From: Candidatus Acetothermia bacterium
Lineage (GTDB): Bacteria; Bipolaricaulota; Bipolaricaulia; RBG-16-55-9; DRXL01
Direction of reading: 5' to 3'
Assembly: GCA_028275205.1 (NCBI GenBank)
Contig: JAPWVB010000039.1
Span: 1 to 10,193, forward strand
DNA: 10,193 nt
Made by a program: the position numbers and the translations under genes. Of the stretch, positions 1 through 6,358 are shown one piece after another; position 1 is the stretch's first letter; each line of letters begins with the position of its first letter. The notes beneath the pieces were generated by a model. It was given only the letters and a program-made list of their open reading frames with translations, ran no database searches and was not told where the DNA came from.

Positions 1-110
1 GAATCTGCCCCAAGATCTTCTATAAACGAGGCGTCATCGGTCACATCCTCGATGTCCACCATCAACTGCTCCGCGATGATCCGTCGTACCTGCTCAGCGA
101 TGTCAGCCAT
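1..110 (-). CDS. acpP: acyl carrier protein, N-terminal part (cut by window edge)
   Basis: Acyl carrier protein carries growing acyl chains on a 4'-phosphopantetheine arm during cytoplasmic fatty-acid synthesis. The reading frame starts at ATG 110 and translates as MADIAEQVRRIIAEQL, followed by VDIEDVTDDASFIEDLGAD and then a codon beginning TC, which must be Ser. This is the family's (E)DLGADS signature, so the last partial codon is the phosphopantetheine-attachment serine. Only about 36 of the usual 75-80 residues are present because the gene runs off the left edge. A strong Shine-Dalgarno AGGAGG (complement of 119-124) lies 8 bases before the ATG, which fixes the start. The gene follows fabG by about 60 bases and may have its own promoter there, as expected for a very abundant protein. 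Identification is secure from motif and context. Confidence 0.95.
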   Translation of the reverse strand, partial: MADIAEQVRRIIAEQLMVDIEDVTDDASFIEDLGAD

Positions 111-135
111 AGTCCTTTCCTCCTCTATGAGCTTG

Positions 136-164
136 ATCTTGGCGCAAAAGTCTGAGTTTGTCAA
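136..164 (-). promoter_or_regulatory. candidate internal promoter for acpP
   Basis: On the minus strand TTGACA (164-159) is followed after 17 bases by CAAGAT (141-136), a weaker -10 that keeps the A at its second position and the final AT. It begins 6 bases after the fabG stop. The predicted start near 129 gives an 18-base leader just long enough to hold the acpP ribosome-binding site. A separate acpP promoter inside a fab operon is known in other bacteria; here it is inferred from sequence only. Confidence 0.5.
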
Positions 165-170
165 GTCCAG

Positions 171-917
171 CTAGGCCATCACCACCCCACCATCCGCATT
201 GATCACGTGCCCTGTTATATACGATGCGCGCTCCGAAAGCAAGAAGCACACCACTTCCGCGACTTCTTCGGGGCGGCCAAACCGCCCTAGCGGGATCGCC
301 TCGAGATATCTCTTGCACATCTCTTCAGGCAACTGTTCGGTCATAGCTGTCTCAATGAACCCTGGCGCGACGGCGTTCACGCGGATCCCTCGCGAGGCCA
401 GCTCCCGCGCCACGCTCTTGGTAAATCCGATGAGCCCAGCCTTGGCCGCGGCGTAATTCGCCTGCCCGGCGTTGCCCATCTGACCGACCACAGAAGCAAT
501 ATTCACAATAGCTCCGGAGCGCTGCTTGAGCATCCAGCGAGCCACGGCCTTGGTGCAATGATACGCGCCCTTTAAGTTTGTTGTCAAGACCGCGTCCCAC
601 TCGTCGTCCTTCATTCTGAGCAAGAGATTGTCTTTGGTGATCCCGGCGTTGTTGACCAAGAAGTCTATGCGCCCTTCGCTCTTGAAGATCTTTTCGATCA
701 GTTCGTCTATGTGATCGCTCTTGGTGATATCGGCTTGGGCGAAGACGCAGCGTTCGCCCAGCTCTTGTTGGAGGGCTTGGCCAGCTTGCGCGTCGCGCGC
801 GAAGACGTAGACTTTAGCGCCGCGGGCGACGAGCATCTGGGTAATAGCTTTCCCGATGCCGCGCGTCCCGCCGGTGACGATCCCGACCTTGCCCGCAAAA
901 TCTTGAGGCTCGTTCAT
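171..917 (-). CDS. fabG: 3-oxoacyl-[acyl-carrier-protein] reductase
   Basis: This short-chain dehydrogenase/reductase makes the NADPH-dependent reduction of 3-oxoacyl-ACP to 3-hydroxyacyl-ACP, the first reductive step of each elongation round. At 248 residues it has the usual FabG length. Visible motifs are the nucleotide-binding TGGTRGIG (15-22), NNAG (89-92), the tetrad Asn114, Ser142, Tyr155 and Lys159 (YAAAK), and the C-terminal ITGHVINADGG. The sequence after the active site (PGFIETAMTEQLPEE) is typical of FabG rather than of a catabolic SDR. Its ATG overlaps the fabD stop in an ATGA junction, and GAGGTG sits 6 bases upstream, so it is probably translated by coupling to fabD. Position between fabD and acpP confirms the role. 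The stop is TAG at 171-173. Confidence 0.96.
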   Translation of the reverse strand: MNEPQDFAGKVGIVTGGTRGIGKAITQMLVARGAKVYVFARDAQAGQALQQELGERCVFAQADITKSDHIDELIEKIFKSEGRIDFLVNNAGITKDNLLLRMKDDEWDAVLTTNLKGAYHCTKAVARWMLKQRSGAIVNIASVVGQMGNAGQANYAAAKAGLIGFTKSVARELASRGIRVNAVAPGFIETAMTEQLPEEMCKRYLEAIPLGRFGRPEEVAEVVCFLLSERASYITGHVINADGGVVMA

Positions 918-1795
918 GGCATCACCTCGGCGAAGCTGAGCGCCTCAAGCTCTCGATCTATTCTCTTGAGAAGCTTCGTGAGCACGTCGCCGGGGCCAAC
1001 TTCGATGAATCTTCTTACGCCCAGACTCTTCAGCTTCATAATATACTCCGTCCAGCGCACTTGGGCGGTGATCTGCCGCGTCAAAAGCTCTTTGATTCTG
1101 TCGGGGTCCGTCTCCGGCTCGCCGCTCACCGTGGAGATCACGGGGAACTTGGGCGCTGCAAATTTCACTCTCTCGATCTCTGGCTTGAGGCGCTCCTCGG
1201 CAGGCTTCATGAGCGAGCTGTGAAATGGCGCCGAGACCGCAAGCTCAATCCCCTTGCCCCGCGCAGCCTCAGCCAACTCTTTGGCTTTGTGTAGAGCTTC
1301 TCTCCGCCCGGAGATCACAATCTGCTCTGGAGAATTATAATTGGCGATCTCCGCGCCAGTCTGCGCACAGATCTCTCGAACTTTCTCATAGTCTAACTTC
1401 ACGATCGCGAGCATCCCTCCCGCACCCGCGGGAGCTGCCTCTTGCATGAGCTTCCCACGCAGATGCACCAGACGCAGCCCATCCTCCAAGCTCAAGACCC
1501 CAGCACACACCAGCGCCGAGTACTCCCCCAAGCTGTGCCCCGCTGCATAGTCGGGCCTCCGCCCAAGGAGCTCAAATTTTATGGCGCTATCGAGCAAGAT
1601 CGCTGGCTGAGCGAACTCTGTGAGGCGCAGCTTCTCTTCAGGGCCACCAAAGATCAGCTCTTGCAGATCGAAGCCCAAGGCTTCGCGAGCACGCTGATAG
1701 AATGGCTCAACGCGAGAGCGATACTTCTCATAAAGCTCTCTCCCCATGCCCACGTACTGCGAGCCTTGACCTGGAAAGATAAATGACGTCCCCAC
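914..1795 (-). CDS. fabD: malonyl-CoA:acyl carrier protein transacylase
   Basis: FabD moves malonyl from CoA to ACP and so supplies the extender unit of fatty-acid synthesis. The 293-residue product is a single full-length acyltransferase domain. It shows FPGQGSQ near the N-terminus (7-13), Gln63 in FAQPA, the nucleophile elbow GHSLGE with Ser88, Arg113 in HLRGKLMQEA, His192 in the SAPFHS motif, and the closing EVGPG segment (265-269). The start is GTG at 1795-1793, sharing one base with the plsX stop (TAGTG on the minus strand), with GAGGGG about 9-10 bases upstream. The ATGA overlap at its end ties it to fabG. It directly follows plsX, with no fabH between them. Confidence 0.96.
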   Translation of the reverse strand: MGTSFIFPGQGSQYVGMGRELYEKYRSRVEPFYQRAREALGFDLQELIFGGPEEKLRLTEFAQPAILLDSAIKFELLGRRPDYAAGHSLGEYSALVCAGVLSLEDGLRLVHLRGKLMQEAAPAGAGGMLAIVKLDYEKVREICAQTGAEIANYNSPEQIVISGRREALHKAKELAEAARGKGIELAVSAPFHSSLMKPAEERLKPEIERVKFAAPKFPVISTVSGEPETDPDRIKELLTRQITAQVRWTEYIMKLKSLGVRRFIEVGPGDVLTKLLKRIDRELEALSFAEVMP

Positions 1796-2823
1796 TATGG
1801 CGATCCCCTCAACACCGGCACTAAGCCCAAGTGGACTAGGCTCTCGTGTACCCCGCGCTCGATCTTCTCGACGATTTTATGCTCAACTGCCTCCTTCGCG
1901 ACCCTAATGGCGTTCTTGATCGCCTCGGCGTTAGAGTTGCCATGAGCGATGATCACAACGCCGCGCACGCCTAGCAGCGGTGCCCCGCCGTACTGCACCG
2001 CGCTCACTTCACGCTTGAGCCTATTGAGCGATGGCCACAGGAAGGGCAGGCCCAATTTCGCTAAGAAGCTCTTCTCAATCTCGCGCTTGAGGTATCTCAC
2101 CGTGACAGTCGCCGCGCCTTCATAAGCTTTTAGACATATATTGCCGGTAAAGCCATCGGTGACCACCACGTCGAAGCCTCCCTCGACGAGTCTATTGGGC
2201 TCGACGTTGCCGGCGAAGTTCGGCAACTCTTGCTGCAGATACGCAAACGCCTTCTGCGCTTGGGTGTCGCCCTTTTGCGGCTCTTCCCCGATGTTGAGCA
2301 GCCCCACGCGCGGGTTTTTGATTCCCAACACTTCGCGCATGTAGATCGTGCCCATAACCCCAAACTCTAATAGGTGTTCGGGGTCGCACTCGGCGTTGGC
2401 TCCCACGTCAATAATCAAAGTGCGTCGCCCCTCTAACGTGGGCACAAGCACGCCGATCCCTGGACGGTCTATCTCCGGGAGTCTGCCCAGATTGAAGAGC
2501 GCCGCGGCCATAACTGCCCCGGTGTTGGCCGGACTGACGAACGCGTCGGCCTCGCCCTGGCGCACCGCGCGAATCCCCTGCACTAAAGAGCTGTTCTTCT
2601 TCTTGCGCACGGCTTCGATGGGCGCCTCGTTCATGGTGATCTCTTCCGGGGCGTGCACAATAGAGTACTTTAAGCTCCGATGCTTGCTCAGCTCGCGCTC
2701 GATCAGTGACCGATCTCCGGCGAAGACCACTTCGATATCGTACTCTCGGATCGCAGCGACGCCCCCAGCAATCAGCTCCTGTGGGGGGCGATCACCACCA
2801 AGGGTGTCAAGCACGATCTTCAC
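1795..2823 (-). CDS. plsX: phosphate acyltransferase PlsX
   Basis: PlsX converts acyl-ACP and phosphate to acyl-phosphate, the donor for PlsY in phosphatidic-acid synthesis, at the inner face of the membrane. From the start chosen here the protein has 342 residues, the normal family size. Motifs include LDTLGGD (5-11, like the usual LDAMGGD), SPANTGA (97-103), DVGAN (139-143), LLNIGEE (175-181) and VTDGFTGN (221-228). The open frame extends to TTG 2877, but I prefer GTG 2823. It is preceded by GGAGG with 8-9 bases spacing, the family begins with a (M)(K/R)I-LD strand, and the extra 18 codons hold a promoter. It is the first gene of plsX-fabD-fabG-acpP. The stop TAG shares a base with fabD's GTG. 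Confidence 0.95.
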   Translation of the reverse strand: MKIVLDTLGGDRPPQELIAGGVAAIREYDIEVVFAGDRSLIERELSKHRSLKYSIVHAPEEITMNEAPIEAVRKKKNSSLVQGIRAVRQGEADAFVSPANTGAVMAAALFNLGRLPEIDRPGIGVLVPTLEGRRTLIIDVGANAECDPEHLLEFGVMGTIYMREVLGIKNPRVGLLNIGEEPQKGDTQAQKAFAYLQQELPNFAGNVEPNRLVEGGFDVVVTDGFTGNICLKAYEGAATVTVRYLKREIEKSFLAKLGLPFLWPSLNRLKREVSAVQYGGAPLLGVRGVVIIAHGNSNAEAIKNAIRVAKEAVEHKIVEKIERGVHESLVHLGLVPVLRGSP

Positions 2824-2848
2824 AGGACTTCCCTCCCGTATGATTGTT

Positions 2849-2877
2849 ACACTAGCAGACTCCCCTAAGGCTGTCAA
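2849..2877 (-). promoter_or_regulatory. promoter of the plsX-fabD-fabG-acpP operon
   Basis: On the minus strand a consensus TTGACA (2877-2872) is separated by 17 bases from TAGTGT (2854-2849). Predicted transcription starts near 2842, giving a leader of about 19 bases with GGAGG before GTG 2823. The -35 box begins one base after the stop codon of the preceding barrel-protein gene, so there is no room for a terminator between them. No FapR- or FadR-like operator palindrome was recognised. Confidence 0.65.
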
Positions 2878-2878
2878 G

Positions 2879-3583
2879 TCACTTGCGCGGGAGATAAAAA
2901 TTCACGCTGATATGAAGAGTGATGCCGAAGCTCGTGGCCGCGGTGGTCTCCGGCTTGGGCAGGGGAACGGGCTCTTCTGGAGGCGGTTCCCCTGGCGGCG
3001 GGAGATTCGTGATCATCGTCTGGGCGTAGACGAATCCAAACTCAAAGTTCGTAGTCAGCTGCGCAGACCAGCTCCGCTCGATCCCAGCGGCTACTTCAAA
3101 AGCGAGCGTAGCCGTGCGGCTCTCGAAGCTGGGCCACGGGTACGGCGGCATGATCTTCTCGCTCGGCTGCGCGGGCGGCTCGCCCTCGCGATAGACGCAA
3201 CAGTAATTTCTATAGACGCTTTGGACGCTGATCGCCCGACCGGCAAGATAGAGATCATCGTGAGGGTTATCAAAGAGCTTGAGCAGCAGCCCTCCCGAAA
3301 GACTCGTGAAGCTGCGCGGGTTAAAAGTATCGCTGAACCCCGACAGCCAGCCGCCAAGCTCTATCGCCAAAAGATCGCTCAGCCAATACTGCCCGGTGAG
3401 CGCCGTGCCCAACGCGGGATCAATATCGCTGGGCCCGACGGGCATGAGCGCATTGGGCAGAAAGCGCGCGCCAATGCCCACAGAGCGCCCCACAGAAAGA
3501 TTCTCCCCCTGGGCCCAGCTCGGCTCACCGATGCTCAGAAAGATCAACGTCAACAGACTACCAACAGCAACTGTGTATTTCAT
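2879..3583 (-). CDS. secreted protein, probable outer-membrane beta-barrel
   Basis: The 234-residue product begins with a clear signal peptide (MKYTVAVGSLLTLIFLSIGE, likely cleavage after SWA at residue 24). The rest has alternating hydrophobic and polar stretches rich in Gly, Ser and aromatic residues (for example GQYWLSDLLAIELGGWLSG, LAFEVAAGIERSW, TNFEFGFVYAQ and SFGITLHISVNFYL), a pattern typical of small outer-membrane barrels. Between the last two predicted strands lies a proline-rich loop (about 194-211), and a Cys-Cys pair occurs at 128-129. The end is -NFYLPRK, not the classic C-terminal Phe. The ATG has GAGGAGG a few bases upstream, embedded in the end of the M42 gene 9 bases away, so the two are probably cotranscribed. 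I cannot assign a specific family or function; localisation is inferred. Confidence 0.7.
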   Translation of the reverse strand: MKYTVAVGSLLTLIFLSIGEPSWAQGENLSVGRSVGIGARFLPNALMPVGPSDIDPALGTALTGQYWLSDLLAIELGGWLSGFSDTFNPRSFTSLSGGLLLKLFDNPHDDLYLAGRAISVQSVYRNYCCVYREGEPPAQPSEKIMPPYPWPSFESRTATLAFEVAAGIERSWSAQLTTNFEFGFVYAQTMITNLPPPGEPPPEEPVPLPKPETTAATSFGITLHISVNFYLPRK

Positions 3584-3592
3584 AGTTCCTCC

Positions 3593-4630
3593 TCACAAGC
3601 TATAGTCGCTCTCATGGGCGACTTCCAAGAACGTCGCTAAGAGATCAATCGCGGCTTGGATGTCGTCTTTATGGGCAGCCTCGACGACTGAATGCAAATA
3701 ACGAGTCGGGATGGAGAGTGTGATCGCGGCGACGCCCTCGCGGGTCATCTGAATCGCGCCGGCGTCGGTGCCCCCGCGGGGGAGAATTTCGAGCTGATAT
3801 TTGATCTTCTTCTGCTCAGCGATCTGGCGCATCGTGCGCACGAGCTTGGGATTGGAGATCGAGAGAGAATCTTTAATTTTGATCGCAACCCCTGCGCCGA
3901 GCTTTGTCACCTGCTCGTGCTCGCCCACGCCGGGGACATCACTAGCAACAGTGACATCGAGCGCGACCCCAATATCTGGAGCAACGTTAAAGCTTGAGAC
4001 CCGCGCTCCGCGCACTCCTACCTCTTCTTGAGTTGTCGCGACAGCGTAGATATCACAGACGTGCTTCTTCGTTCTTCTCACAGCTTCGATCATCACGTAG
4101 ACGCCGACGCGATCGTCGAGCGCCTTGCATGAGACGAGGTTCCCCACCTCTGCAAAATCTTGCTGGAGCGTGATGAAGTCACCAATATTGACGCGCTTTT
4201 TCACTTCTTCAGCGGGGAGCCCTAAATCTATGAAGAGATCTTTGAGCTCCAGGGGCTTCTTGCGCTCTTCTTCGGTAAGAATGTGCGGGGGCTTGGAGCC
4301 GATGATCCCGATCAGATCCCCCTTCTCCGTGTGCACGATGACGCGCTGAGCCATCAGGACTCTGGGATCGAACCCGCCGACGGGATCAATCCGCAAGAAC
4401 CCAGACTTCTCGTCTATGTGCGAGACGAGAAACCCGATCTCGTCCATGTGCGCAGCGAGCATCACCTTGGGACCGCGCCCGCTGCCCTTTTTGAGCGCGA
4501 TGACGTTCCCCAAAGCGTCGGTGCGGATCTCATCGCAGATCTTTTTGAGTTCCGAGACGACTAAGGTGCGGACGGCTTCTTCGCGTCCCGGCACGCCGTG
4601 GGCTTCACAGAGCTTCTTGAGCAGTTCCAT
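3593..4630 (-). CDS. M42 family metallo-aminopeptidase
   Basis: M42 enzymes are cytoplasmic two-metal aminopeptidases that form large tetrahedral (TET) complexes and trim peptides from the N-terminus. Some are annotated as glutamyl aminopeptidase, FrvX or endoglucanase M. The 345-residue length fits. Expected metal ligands are all present: His61 in AAHMDE, bridging Asp172 in ALDDR, Glu203 and catalytic Glu202 in QEEVG, Asp225 in ALDVT, and His313 in YLHSVVE. The segment around GTDAG (287-291) is also typical. The ATG is preceded by AAGGGTGAT (4644-4636) at good spacing. It follows the PIN toxin gene by about 60 bases with its own candidate promoter and precedes the barrel gene by 9 bases. Substrate preference cannot be read from the sequence, and nothing suggests cellulase activity. 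Confidence 0.92.
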   Translation of the reverse strand: MELLKKLCEAHGVPGREEAVRTLVVSELKKICDEIRTDALGNVIALKKGSGRGPKVMLAAHMDEIGFLVSHIDEKSGFLRIDPVGGFDPRVLMAQRVIVHTEKGDLIGIIGSKPPHILTEEERKKPLELKDLFIDLGLPAEEVKKRVNIGDFITLQQDFAEVGNLVSCKALDDRVGVYVMIEAVRRTKKHVCDIYAVATTQEEVGVRGARVSSFNVAPDIGVALDVTVASDVPGVGEHEQVTKLGAGVAIKIKDSLSISNPKLVRTMRQIAEQKKIKYQLEILPRGGTDAGAIQMTREGVAAITLSIPTRYLHSVVEAAHKDDIQAAIDLLATFLEVAHESDYSL

Positions 4631-4666
4631 ACTCTATCACCCTTGCTGTGAGATATACGATCCTTC

Positions 4667-4695
4667 ACAGTAGCGCAGAGCGGGCGAGAAGTCAA
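4667..4695 (-). promoter_or_regulatory. candidate promoter for the M42 peptidase gene
   Basis: On the minus strand TTGACT (4695-4690) is followed after 17 bases by TACTGT (4672-4667). The TGA inside the -35 box is also the stop codon of the PIN toxin gene (4694-4692). The predicted start near 4660 leaves a leader of about 30 bases containing the AAGGGTGAT ribosome-binding site. It would also drive the barrel gene downstream. Confidence 0.55.
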
Positions 4696-5153
4696 ATGTT
4701 CCCAGATCGGTAGTCCCCGACCCAGCGGACCCAAGGGAGCTTCTCTCTCACTGCGTTGTACAACCGCTTATCCCCAGTGATGAGGGGCACCCCTTCATGC
4801 TCAGCCAGCGCCAGATACGCGGCATCATAGGCCGTGCGCCCATGCTCTACTGCTAACTTCCAGGCGCGCTCCTCCAAACCCGCAAGCTCCTGGGTAGGGA
4901 TGCGCAACCTCACAAACGCTCTCAAGATCTCTGCAGCCCTGGCCTCGTCAAGGCGCTGCTTGCGCAAAGCCACCAAGAGGGCGTTGGTGACCTCATAGGG
5001 CATCAAGGCTGGGGCAAGGAGCTGCACATGGCCTAGAGCCCAGTCTTCAAAGATCGCTCGCGCCTGCTCGCTCCCCTCCTCGGGCAGATAGCTTTTCAGC
5101 ACAACGCTAGCGTCGAGCACCAGCTTCTGCGGTTGAGCGGGCTTAGGGTTCAA
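4692..5153 (-). CDS. PIN-domain toxin, VapC-like ribonuclease
   Basis: PIN-domain toxins are Mg-dependent ribonucleases that cut RNA (often tRNA or rRNA) when their antitoxin is lost. This 153-residue protein carries the four acidic positions of the fold: Asp14 in LVLDASVV, Glu54 in YEVTNALL, Asp110 in TAYDAAYLALA and Asp128 in ITGDKRLYN. The site therefore looks intact. The start is TTG at 5153-5151, overlapping the antitoxin stop in a TTGA junction. It is supported by GGAGG (complement of 5161-5165) exactly 7 bases upstream; the next in-frame candidate, GTG at residue 12, has no ribosome-binding site and would start almost on the catalytic Asp. Gene order (antitoxin first, 4-base overlap) is that of type II toxin-antitoxin operons. 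RNA target unknown. Confidence 0.9.
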   Translation of the reverse strand: MNPKPAQPQKLVLDASVVLKSYLPEEGSEQARAIFEDWALGHVQLLAPALMPYEVTNALLVALRKQRLDEARAAEILRAFVRLRIPTQELAGLEERAWKLAVEHGRTAYDAAYLALAEHEGVPLITGDKRLYNAVREKLPWVRWVGDYRSGNI

Positions 5154-5431
5154 TATCGTTCCTCCAGCTCGCGTCTTGATTCCTCGAAGATCTCTGCGGC
5201 AGAGATCTTTGCATCTTTGAGCTTCTCAGAGATGCGGACCATGTTCATATAGCTTCGCAGGCGCTCCAGGCGCTCGTAATCCTCATAGGGAAGGATAACC
5301 ATGAAGGGCTTTCCTCGCCGGGTGACGACGATCTCCGTCCGTTTCTTGTTGGCCTCGCGGAGAATCTTCGTGAGGTCGCGCTTGGCTTCCGCTACCGATA
5401 CGTGCTTGCGCATTTCATTGCTATCGCTCAT
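5150..5431 (-). CDS. Phd/YefM-type antitoxin
   Basis: This 93-residue protein matches the Phd/YefM antitoxin fold. The N-terminal DNA-binding and dimer part is HVSVAEAKRDLTKILREANK (10-29), followed by EIVVTRRGKPFMVILPYEDYERL (33-55). A charged helical tail (about 62-93, ending RRELEERY) would mask the toxin. Such proteins bind their cognate PIN toxin and repress their own operon. The open frame reaches ATG 5500, but I choose ATG 5431 because a near-consensus promoter lies inside the longer version and its predicted +1 is the A of this ATG. No Shine-Dalgarno is present, consistent with a leaderless message. ATG 5413 (MRKHVSV) is a possible later start. It overlaps the toxin gene by 4 bases. 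Confidence 0.88.
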   Translation of the reverse strand: MSDSNEMRKHVSVAEAKRDLTKILREANKKRTEIVVTRRGKPFMVILPYEDYERLERLRSYMNMVRISEKLKDAKISAAEIFEESRRELEERY

Positions 5432-5437
5432 GACTAG

Positions 5438-5466
5438 ATTGTATAGCTTTTGAGCTGCAGCGTCAA
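5438..5466 (-). promoter_or_regulatory. promoter of the antitoxin-toxin operon (predicted leaderless)
   Basis: On the minus strand TTGACG (5466-5461) and TACAAT (5443-5438) are separated by 17 bases, a 5/6 match in each box. Six bases separate the -10 box from ATG 5431, so the usual start position coincides with the A of the start codon. The spacer contains the 8-bp palindrome GCTGCAGC (5454-5461) and an AGCT-CAAA-AGCT repeat, possible but unproven antitoxin-binding sites. Confidence 0.75.
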
Positions 5467-5487
5467 GAGATCGTCTCCAGCCAAGCA

Positions 5488-5517
5488 TTGACAGAGCCAT
5501 CTCAAGATTTCTATAAT
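5488..5517 (+). promoter_or_regulatory. consensus promoter of the patatin-like gene (predicted leaderless)
   Basis: Perfect TTGACA (5488-5493) and perfect TATAAT (5512-5517) are separated by 18 bases. Six bases follow the -10 box before GTG 5524, which puts the predicted +1 on the start codon itself. Its -35 box lies 21 bases from that of the divergent antitoxin promoter, so binding by one regulator could affect both. Confidence 0.8.
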
Positions 5518-5523
5518 TTTCGT

Positions 5524-6333
5524 GTGAAGAAGATCGCCCTAGTGCTCAGCAGCGGTGGCCCACGAGGCGCGGCCCACGTTGGCGTCCTCAAGGTGCTCGA
5601 AGAGCAGAAAGTCCCTCTATCGCTCGTCGTGGGCAGCTCCATCGGCGCAATGATCGGTGGAGTCTACGCTGCCGGGGTGAGCGTCGCGCGCATCGAGCAA
5701 GAGTGGCTCAAGATAGACTTCTGGCGCATCGCCCGCAGCCTCCAGCCAACCCTGCCCATTCATGGCTGGTCGAGCGGCGCAGCGATCGAACGCTTCCTCA
5801 AGGAACTTCTTGGAGGAGATCGCCGCATCGAAGAGCTGCCCATCCCGTTCGTTGCGGTCGCGACGGATATAGATCGGGGCGAGCGCGTCTTGTTGCGCGA
5901 AGGCTCTCTCGTGGAAGCGATCCGCGCAAGCTTTTCGATTCCAGGGCTCTTCGTGCCGGTGGAACGCGACGGACGTCACCTGGCCGATGGGGGCCTGGTC
6001 AGCCCGCTCCCTGTGGACGTAGCGCGCCAGCTCGGCGCGGAAGCCGTCATCGCCGTAGATGTTAACTTGGGGTCGAAACGCTATCGCCTGAACCATCCGC
6101 CCAAGAGTGCCCCAGGGCTCTTTGAAGCGTTAGATCTCTCGATCTCGATCTTCGTCTGGCGCTTGACAGAGCTGACGCTGGCGCTCAGCCCCCCTGATGT
6201 GCTGATCACCCCGGATATGCCCGACGACTCTCTTGTGGGCAATCTCAGCTACCATCGGGCTGAAGAGCGGATCGCCCTAGGGGAAGCCGCAGCCCGCAAA
6301 AAGCTCTCAGAGATTCAGAAACTGCTCGCTTGA
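5524..6333 (+). CDS. patatin-like phospholipase (RssA/NTE family)
   Basis: Patatin-like proteins are Ser-Asp dyad lipid acyl hydrolases. From GTG 5524 the 269-residue product begins VKKIALVLSSGGPRGAAHVG, the standard N-terminus with the oxyanion loop GGPRG (11-15). The nucleophile elbow is GSSIG with Ser39 (37-41) and the dyad Asp155 lies in DGG (155-157), so the active site looks complete. There is no signal peptide or membrane segment, so it is probably cytoplasmic or peripherally membrane-bound. The open frame reaches TTG 5488, but that TTG is the first part of a perfect -35 box, so the longer version is rejected. There is no Shine-Dalgarno. The stop TGA lies inside the -35 box of the tetR promoter. 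Substrate is unknown; a role in lipid turnover is inferred. Confidence 0.9.
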   Translation: MKKIALVLSSGGPRGAAHVGVLKVLEEQKVPLSLVVGSSIGAMIGGVYAAGVSVARIEQEWLKIDFWRIARSLQPTLPIHGWSSGAAIERFLKELLGGDRRIEELPIPFVAVATDIDRGERVLLREGSLVEAIRASFSIPGLFVPVERDGRHLADGGLVSPLPVDVARQLGAEAVIAVDVNLGSKRYRLNHPPKSAPGLFEALDLSISIFVWRLTELTLALSPPDVLITPDMPDDSLVGNLSYHRAEERIALGEAAARKKLSEIQKLLA

Positions 6334-6358
6334 CAACGCACCTCGAGCGTGTTATACT
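6330..6358 (+). promoter_or_regulatory. promoter of the tetR-exporter operon
   Basis: TTGACA (6330-6335) and TATACT (6353-6358) are 17 bases apart, close to consensus. The predicted start is near A6365. The -35 box contains the patatin stop codon (6331-6333), and the last two bases of the -10 box are already part of the palindromic operator. No second promoter was seen before the later genes, so this one probably serves the secreted protein, exporter and LolA-like genes as well. Confidence 0.8.

Noticed and set aside
711..1223. A 170-codon plus-strand open frame opposite fabD/fabG
   Set aside because: It is a shadow of two conserved genes with no motif or ribosome-binding support.
2824..2877. 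N-terminal extension of PlsX starting at TTG 2877
   Set aside because: It coincides with a TTGACA-17-TAGTGT promoter and lacks a ribosome-binding site, while GTG 2823 has GGAGG and matches the family N-terminus.
2348..3640. A 430-codon open frame on the plus strand opposite plsX and the barrel gene
   Set aside because: It is antisense to two well-supported genes, shows no recognisable domain, is low-complexity in Arg/Ser/Pro and is explained by GC-rich codon bias on the opposite strand.
3593..4630. Calling the M42 protein a cellulase/endoglucanase
   Set aside because: All five metal ligands and the catalytic Glu of an M42 aminopeptidase are present. The endoglucanase label in this family is a historical annotation.
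5432..5500. N-terminal extension of the antitoxin starting at ATG 5500
   Set aside because: It contains the antitoxin promoter and overlaps the divergent patatin promoter, and its residues do not belong to the Phd/YefM fold.
5488..5523. N-terminal extension of the patatin-like protein starting at TTG 5488
   Set aside because: The TTG is the first triplet of a perfect TTGACA -35 box and the extension spans the TATAAT. The family normally begins at the (M/V)KKIALVLS strand encoded from GTG 5524.
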